This document shows positions 11,363 to 17,140 of a DNA stretch of 17,140 nucleotides, piece by piece. The position numbers and the translations under genes were made by a program. Where the stretch lies: contig JADGJT010000431.1 of the NCBI GenBank assembly GCA_027604005.1, positions 1-17,140 on the forward strand, read 5' to 3'. Source of the stretch: Dinochytrium kinnereticum. Its lineage: Eukaryota > Chytridiomycota > Chytridiomycetes > Chytridiales > Chytridiaceae. Position 1 is the stretch's first letter. Each line of letters opens with the position of its first letter. Below the pieces are notes generated by a model. The model saw only the letters and a program-made list of their open reading frames with translations. It ran no database searches and was not told where the DNA came from.

Positions 11363-13560
11363 CCGCCATCATCGCGATCATGAGCTAGGAACCGGCTCGC
11401 GTTGATGGTGGTCAAGTTTTTTTTGGATCTGATTTGATTTGGCGGATGGAGACCTTGTTCGGTAGTGTATTTGTAGTAGTTTATAGCACTGGCTGTATGG
11501 CATGGCCCTCTGTTATCTTATGCAGAGGACTCAATGCATTGCAAAGCGCAACAAACCATGCCTGCTGTGTCCATTTTTTCATTTTTAAGCACACAGTCAG
11601 GGCGAGTAATCTCTCTTGGATTACGCGTTGATGAAAGGGTTTAACAGTTCAGGTGAGAACGAATACTTTGACTTGAGTGTTCCTTCCAAGACCAAATCTA
11701 ATAGGTAGCTCATTACTGTTCAAAATCCACGTATCGTTATGGAATGTATATAGAGGTTTCGGTGATGAATGTTGGGTGGTTTCCTTTAGTTTTAATTATT
11801 TTTGTTGAGGCCACTCAGCTTCGCTAGCCCTGCTTCAAGAGGGCAGAGAATTCTAGGACTAACCGCTATCCGAATGTGAATGTTTATCAATTCAGAAGTG
11901 ACTGCAGGAATATATATGGCGATCATGGTCAGTTTGGCTCCTTTTCCCCTTCATATAATACTATGTGTCGTTGATCCTCCATATACATGTAAAAACTATC
12001 TCGAGTGAAAGAAGACATGGTCTCTCCTTCTCCTATGAAACGCATTGTTAAAAGGCGCTTTTTTTTTCTTCTCGATGTGATTCCTTTCAATTCTTGAACA
12101 TAAACGCGTGATTTTCAGTCAACTAATAATATAACTCCAAGACGGTGTTTTCCATAAATACATGAACCGACTTATTTCTCTATTATGGTTTCTATTTCCT
12201 ATCATTCTTAAAACCTGGAAGTTTCATTTATCAAGGGTTTTAATAATGACGAACAACGAGTGGGGCATGGTCCAAATGCAAAAATACTCTTCACTTTTGA
12301 CTTACTCCTTCCATACAAAGACCTTTGGAGTGAATAAGTGATTGCCACAGAGAGTTCTTTGTAAATCACCACCACCTTTGATTTTTTGCTAGATCGCTAT
12401 CGCCACTCCACACGTTATTTACTCTCATTTGGGGTGGGCTGGAAGTGCGGTCCAAGCTTTGATGTAGGAGTTTTACGTTTTTATAGATAGGTATGTGCGG
12501 ACTGTGGGTCGTGTATGCTCGTTTCTCAATTCCCAGACCACACTCAACTTGTGGTCAAATGAAGTTTTCCATGTGTTTGGATGTCGAGGTCCCACACAAA
12601 CTTTTTTTTATATTATTCTATACCGTTGATTTTTACATTAAGCAATTAAACAAAAGGTATGGCTGATGCTCAGTAGAAATATTCTTTGCCGACAAGAGAT
12701 GTATCAGTTTCATGTTCATGTACACGAACAAGGTAAATCATAACTTGATTATTCTCTGGTACCTCCCATCTGTAGCTGCTCTCCTTCACGCCCTCCCTAC
12801 CTCCGAAATTAGAAGCTACGAGATAGCGGTGTATGAAAACGTTGAGCGCAAAACATAATAGTTATTTTCCGGTATGAGTTTTTTCTCTTTCCATTATGTT
12901 TGCCTATAGACCCCGTCAACGAAGATGAGAATTGGCCCGAGTAAAGTGGTATAACGGAAAGTTCAACTTGTAAACAAAATTTCAGACTTGCACCGTCACC
13001 TATGCTTTCATTTCCCCTTCGAAATCATGTTATCACTCGCCTTTCGATTTCCCTCTTAACCTTCACTTTTCCCGAGTCTCAAGCGAGAAAAGAACAGTTA
13101 CCTTCGACGTTGTCTAGCTCTTTTTGAAACCCCTCCCTTATGAAATATGGGTAAGCGACTCCTGCTTCCGTTTTCACGTATTTAAGTAGACATATGACGG
13201 ACGTCGAAATTGCAGATGGAAGAAGTCATAAAGGAGCAAAAGAAGAGGCCTCGTTTTCCTCAGCCTCTTTAAGGCAGTAAAGGGCTTCCACTCGAGCCCC
13301 TTCCCTCCACGACAAATTCACTCTTCCACACACACACCCTTCTTCATCCTCTTCCTGCCCACCACCATGTTTTCACCCTTGGGCTTCATCTAAATGAGAG
13401 TGTGGGGTAAAGAGTGACTCGATAGGAAGAAGAGGAAAGAACGGAAAACAGCGTAACTTAGACTCGAAAAACCGTATTTTTTTTCTCATTTATTACCATC
13501 CTTTTTAGTCTCATAATCTCAATCTTTCTTTGGTTGAATCTGGCTGTGCGGGGATAAAAG
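11363..13560. other. Long non-coding spacer, left part
   Basis: About 2.2 kb of AT-rich sequence. The part next to 11363 should hold the dehydrogenase promoter on the minus strand. From about 11640 to 13600 there is no open frame of 60 codons or more on either strand. The best short frame is 12712-12858 (+), 48 codons from ATG to TAA, not recognised. TATA-like strings occur at 11744-11751 (TGTATATA) and 11911-11918 (ATATATAT), and GGGATAAAAGG at 13551-13561, but none sits before a recognised gene. I found no tRNA, snRNA, 5S rRNA or transposon end here. Confidence 0.5.
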
Positions 13561-15194
13561 GCAACTACCGTCGAGCAGAAATTGGATAAAAAAGGTTAAC
13601 GAGAAAAGTATTGACTTCTGCATTTATCCCCCATGCATCTCTTCGCTTTCATGACCATCACTTCCGTTTAGAATTGCTCCTTGCAGGTTTCAGGAGAAGA
13701 ATGTACCGGAATAACAGGGAGGAAAGACCGTATGCCGTCGACGGAAGACTATCCCGAGTTTCTCTTTTTTCTCTCTCTTTCTCATCACCCTCCTTTCCCC
13801 CGCTCCTACGTTTATCCTCGACTGCCTTTTCACAACCCAACTATTCCGCATTGAATAAGAACTAAGGATGGTCAATGAGATAACGGGAGAGAGAATGGAC
13901 GAGGAAGGGGCAAGAGGGGAGAGAGGAAAGGAGGCTGGACGTGTTTTCCTATGTGTCTCTCCTCGCATGTATCCTATTCCTCGCGGGCCAAAGCGGAGTC
14001 GACGATGCTCGAAGGATGCGGAGGGATTAGGGGACGAGGAAAAGGACGGCGTAAAGAGTCCTTGTCATTCATTCCCTTTGGTTTCATTCCTCGATGCATC
14101 CCTCTTCGTGGCTCTCTCTCTTGTCCTTGGTACATGGATGGATTTAATGGATTGTGTTGCTGAATGGCGGTGGACGGAGAGGACGGAGAGGCGCGAGGGA
14201 GAGACGGCGTTGACGGAACGGAAGGTACGAACTCCTCTTTCACGGGTCTGTGCCACTCCACCGCCCGTCACATCACCTTCTCGACGATGCGACATGCTTG
14301 TGAACACGCGTGTCCGAAGGGAATGATCCTCTCGGCCGTCTCTGCGGACATGAAAATTCACCGTCTTTTCTTCTGTCTTCTTTTTTCTTCTTTTTTTCTC
14401 ATTTCTTTCCTTTCATTTTCAGTTCATAAACCATCTTCTTCACTTCACCTCAGTGAGTCTCCAACGTAAGCTCACTCTCTTCCCCGCCCTTTCCCCTCGC
14501 TGCGCACGCTCTCCATTACAATCTGTTGGAACATAGAGTCGTTCGCTTCCGATACGGAGATGCAGCTCGGTGGTGGTACTCAACACAAAGTCGCGTTGTG
14601 GTTCTGACCTTTGAAAACCCCGGGTCCGAGGTCGATAAAGGTAGATAGATGTCTTGAAACTGTGTTTTTCGTAATAAAGATGCTTTTTTTTTTTGTTGTC
14701 AAGTTCTGGTTTATTTTTGTTGAGCTTTGTTTGTTGGTTGAGCGCGATTTTTTTGGAGGGCGGATGAAAGTGACAGGGCTTTTTGTGGTGGGCGTAGTGA
14801 ACGTCTCCTTTTTTTCTCCCACACTCTTTCCAGACCCGACTTAGTATCTTGTCTTAAAAAGATGCAAGAGTGTGATAAACACTCTACCAGTCGAGAAGGG
14901 TTGTATTCATGTTGGCGGATAGGCATATGACGCTTCTCGGTCATTATTCTGTGGGTGATGCATGCATGGCGACGTGGTTCTGCCTCTCCCAACCTCTCAT
15001 AAACCCATACGTCGCGTCGGGAGAATCTGGGCAAGGGGAGGAGAGAGAGATGGTGAGCAAAAAAAAGATCGCAAGAAAAAAGGACATCAAGGGACCATTT
15101 TTACTTGTTGGGAAAAAAGTCCACATTCTCAAGATCACTCAACCCTCTCACCTCCCACCTTACAACCCGCCAAAAAACAACAACAACAACAGCA
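13561..15194. other. Spacer, right part, with pyrimidine/purine blocks, unassigned open frames and the acetyltransferase leader
   Basis: This part is more GC-rich than the left part and strongly strand-biased in blocks: pyrimidine-rich at about 13755-13810, purine-rich at about 13880-13935. Cctcctttcc at 13789-13798 is the exact reverse complement of 13925-13934. A 152-codon frame (13868-14326, +) overlaps open frames on the other strand at 13974-14261 and 14065-14361; this points to biased composition rather than coding, and none looks like a known protein. A 63-codon stretch open at 14457-14648 has no ATG. GGACGGAGA is repeated in tandem near 14173-14190. Just before the acetyltransferase ATG the sequence is a run of CAA triplets (about 15177-15191), as in an unstructured mRNA leader. 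The promoter of that gene should lie in this part, but I see no clear element. Confidence 0.45.
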
Positions 15195-17140
15195 ATGCCC
15201 AAACCACTCCCCGCCCCAACCTTTGCCCATCAACCAACCCTCCCCCACCTCCCCATCCCCCCCCTCAAAGAAACCGTCACCCGCTACCTCCACTCGATCA
15301 AGCCCCTGGCAACCCCCACCGAGTACACCTCAACCTCCGCAGCCGTCGCCACCTTCCTCCAACCCGGAGGGCTTGGCGAGACCCTTCAACGACGATTGGA
15401 GGAGAGGAACAAGACGCAGCCTGGGAGCTGGCTGGAGGAGTGGTGGTTGAGGTTGGCTTATCATGGGTGGAGGGAGAGCGTGCTTGTGAATTCGAATTGG
15501 TACATGATTGTGGATTCGCCGCCTGGGGAGGTGCCTGCGGAGTTGAGAGAGGGGGGGGAGGGGAGGGTTGATGGGGGGTTTACGGGGTATCAGATCAGGA
15601 GGGCTGCGGGGCTTGTGAACAGGTTTTTGGATTATAAGGATTTGTTGGACCGGTGGGTGCGGGTTCCCCGTTCAAGCGTGTTTCTTTCAATCCGTTTCTT
15701 GTCATCGATAGGTTTAGTCCCTTATCACCCCCTTTTTTTTCTTTTTTGATTACGCGATGAAGCCAACTCCTCCCCGCGGAGAAAACCAAGGCGGGTTTGT
15801 TGTGCATGGACCAATACCGTAGATTGTTTGGAATCACCCGCGTTCCGAAGCCTGGGTGTGATGTCAATGTGGGGTCACACCCGTTTCATTCGAGGCATAT
15901 TGTTGTGAGCGTTCGTGATCAGCTTTATAAGGTTGAGGTGGTGGATGTGAGTGGGGCTAGGTTCACCAATGAGGCGATTGAAAAGTGAGTGTTTTCTGTT
16001 TTTCTTGTTCGACGGGGTTTGGTTTGTGGTGGTTTGGTCGTTTTTTGGGGGGTGTTCTTTTTTTCCATTGGGGGGGGGGGCGGTTATTCTTCGTTTTTTT
16101 TCTCTGTTGATGGTGGTTGCTGATTGCTTCTTTTTTTCCTCCATTTTTTTTTCTCGTCATTTTTGGTTGACAGGCAACTTTGGGCCGTGATTGAGGATGT
16201 CAAGAGCAACCCCAACCACCTGCCACCCGTTTCTATCCTGACGGCCGAGCATCGTGACACTTGGGCCGAGGTACCCTGAAAATTGCCTTCTCCCCTTTTC
16301 TTCACAATTCTTCTTGATACACGTTCCAACTCATCCTTCTTTCCAACGTAAACAACATAAACAAAACAGGTCCACAAGTACATGGAGGATCTTTGCCCGG
16401 AGAACCGGAGATCCTTTGGAATCATTGAGGATGGCATTTTTAACCTTTCGTTGGATGATTACTTTCTTCCGAGTGACACTGTTTACCTTGCTCGTGAGTG
16501 TGGTTTTTCTTTTTATTTTCTTTTTTCTTTGGTTGCGGTGAATAGGTGGAGTTGTTATCTAATTTTCCACACCCTTATTTTACGTGTTTAAAGGCAATAC
16601 GTTTTATGGAAAGGGCGGATTTAATCGGTGGTATGATAAGAGTATGACGTTGACCATCATGCCTGATGGGAGGTTTGGAGTCAATGGAGAGGTGAGTGGT
16701 GTGGTGGGATTCCCCCCCCCCTTTTTTTTTTTTGACGAGTTTATAGTGTGGTGTGGCAACGCGTCTGACTCTTTCTGCTCTCTGGCTTTTTTTTCCTTTT
16801 CTATTTTTTTGTAATTCCTAGCATTCCCCCTGCGATGCTCTTGTCCCCGCCATCATTGTTGACTATGCCGCACGACAGTGAGTGTTTGGTACTTTGCTTA
16901 CCGTGTTTCACCGTTTTCCCACGTCTGAACATGCCTTTTCCTGTTTCTTCTTCTTCTCTTTTCTCTCATGCAGTGAGCCGTTCTGTGACCCCCCGAGTGC
17001 CAAGAAGGATGCTTCTTTGGCGCCTCCCGCAAGACTCAAGTGGACGGTAGACGAGAAGGTGTCAAAGTCGATTGAGGCGGCGAGGGGGTACGCTGCCAAG
17101 ATCATTGCTGACAGTGACGTTGAGTTGACGTACTTTTCAA
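15195..17140 (+). CDS. Carnitine O-acetyltransferase, 3' part outside the window
   Basis: Seven exons are visible: 15195-15652, 15763-15984, 16174-16270, 16370-16493, 16594-16691, 16822-16877 and 16974-17140 (cut by the edge). Phases agree and give 407 residues of a protein usually 600-650 long. The N-terminal LPHLPIPPLKETVTRYL is the first signature of choline/carnitine acyltransferases. WLEEWWLRLAYHGWRESVLVN, LCMDQYRRLFGITRVPKPGC and TVYLARNTFYGKGGFNRWYD are family segments, and GEHSPCDALVPA carries the catalytic histidine, His334. The enzyme moves acetyl groups between CoA and carnitine, feeding acetyl units from peroxisome or cytosol to mitochondria. No mitochondrial presequence is evident, so a cytosolic (FacC/Yat-like) or peroxisomal form is more likely; the C-terminus, where a peroxisomal signal would be, is not in the window. 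The in-frame upstream start at 15105 is TTG, so ATG 15195 is used. Introns (96-189 bases) are longer than in the other genes, and base composition is odd (C-rich, then G-rich). Confidence 0.92.
16070..16080. repeat. Run of 11 G in acetyltransferase intron 2
   Basis: Eleven consecutive G lie inside the 189-base intron 15985-16173, in a stretch of G/T-only character (GGTTTGTGGTGGTTTGG, then TTTTTTGGGGGG). Such runs may be length-variable between strains or mis-sequenced; coding frame is not affected because the run is intronic. Confidence 0.8.
16712..16733. repeat. C10-T12 homopolymer pair in acetyltransferase intron 5
   Basis: Ten C (16712-16721) are followed directly by twelve T (16722-16733) inside the 130-base intron 16692-16821. 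It is a pure pyrimidine tract, but lies about 90 bases before the acceptor, so it is probably not the splicing polypyrimidine tract itself. Confidence 0.8.

Noticed and set aside
13715..13736. GGGAGGAAAGACCG resembles conserved region I of RNase P RNA
   Set aside because: It differs from the GAGGAAAGUCCG core at a conserved base, and I see no matching conserved region V or plausible P4 pairing nearby.
13868..14326. 152-codon plus-strand open frame that could be a hypothetical protein
   Set aside because: Three frames on two strands are open over the same GC-biased stretch, the translation is dominated by Glu/Arg/Gly runs from purine tracts, and no domain is visible. It is not annotated as a gene, though it is noted in the region entry.
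14562..14633. Strings resembling polymerase III A and B boxes (GCAGCTCGGTGG and GGGTCCGAGGTC), suggesting a tRNA or SINE
   Set aside because: Each box has two or three mismatches to the consensus, and no acceptor, D or T stem can be formed around them.
14909..15571. 220-codon plus-strand frame overlapping the acetyltransferase start
   Set aside because: It is in a different frame from the conserved acyltransferase sequence, and its Pro/Gln/Asn-rich translation comes from the C-rich coding strand.

Overview
This window is nuclear DNA of an intron-rich eukaryote, most likely a fungus. All protein genes are broken by short GT-AG introns (37 to 227 bases, most 45 to 100), and the reconstructed proteins align best, from memory, with fungal families. 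The intron density (13 coding introns in the dihydrolipoamide dehydrogenase gene) and the frequent AAG 3' splice sites would suit an early-diverging fungus such as a chytrid, but the lineage is an inference I cannot confirm without a search.

Layout, left to right: (1) minus strand, running off the left edge to 1866, a mitochondrial-type PPR protein with one 37-base intron and a long second exon open over the whole first 1283 bases; (2) 48 bases away, head to head, prohibitin-2 (1915-3094, 6 exons); (3) a 10-finger TFIIIA-type zinc-finger protein (3807-5112, 3 exons); (4) 142 bases further, in tandem, a Dbp4/DDX10-type DEAD-box RNA helicase (5255-8372, 11 exons); (5) convergent to it, dihydrolipoamide dehydrogenase (minus, 11272-8633, 14 coding exons); (6) a spacer of about 3.8 kb with no convincing gene; (7) the 5' part of a carnitine O-acetyltransferase gene (15195 to beyond the right edge, 7 exons seen).

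The genes form two functional themes. PPR protein, prohibitin-2, dihydrolipoamide dehydrogenase and carnitine acetyltransferase concern mitochondrial gene expression, inner-membrane scaffolding and acetyl-CoA metabolism. TFIIIA and Dbp4 concern ribosome production (5S rRNA transcription and small-subunit rRNA processing). Nothing shows that the loci are co-regulated, except that the PPR/PHB2 pair must share a tiny bidirectional promoter.

I found no tRNA, rRNA, CRISPR, transposon or virus-like gene. No new enzymatic system is evident. The unusual points are in gene architecture: very short introns, AAG acceptors in 9 of 37 introns, a 21-base micro-exon, an in-frame stop-free intron in the helicase, and a sharp reversal of C/G strand bias inside one coding exon of the acetyltransferase. 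All exon boundaries were worked out by hand from reading frame, splice signals and remembered protein families.
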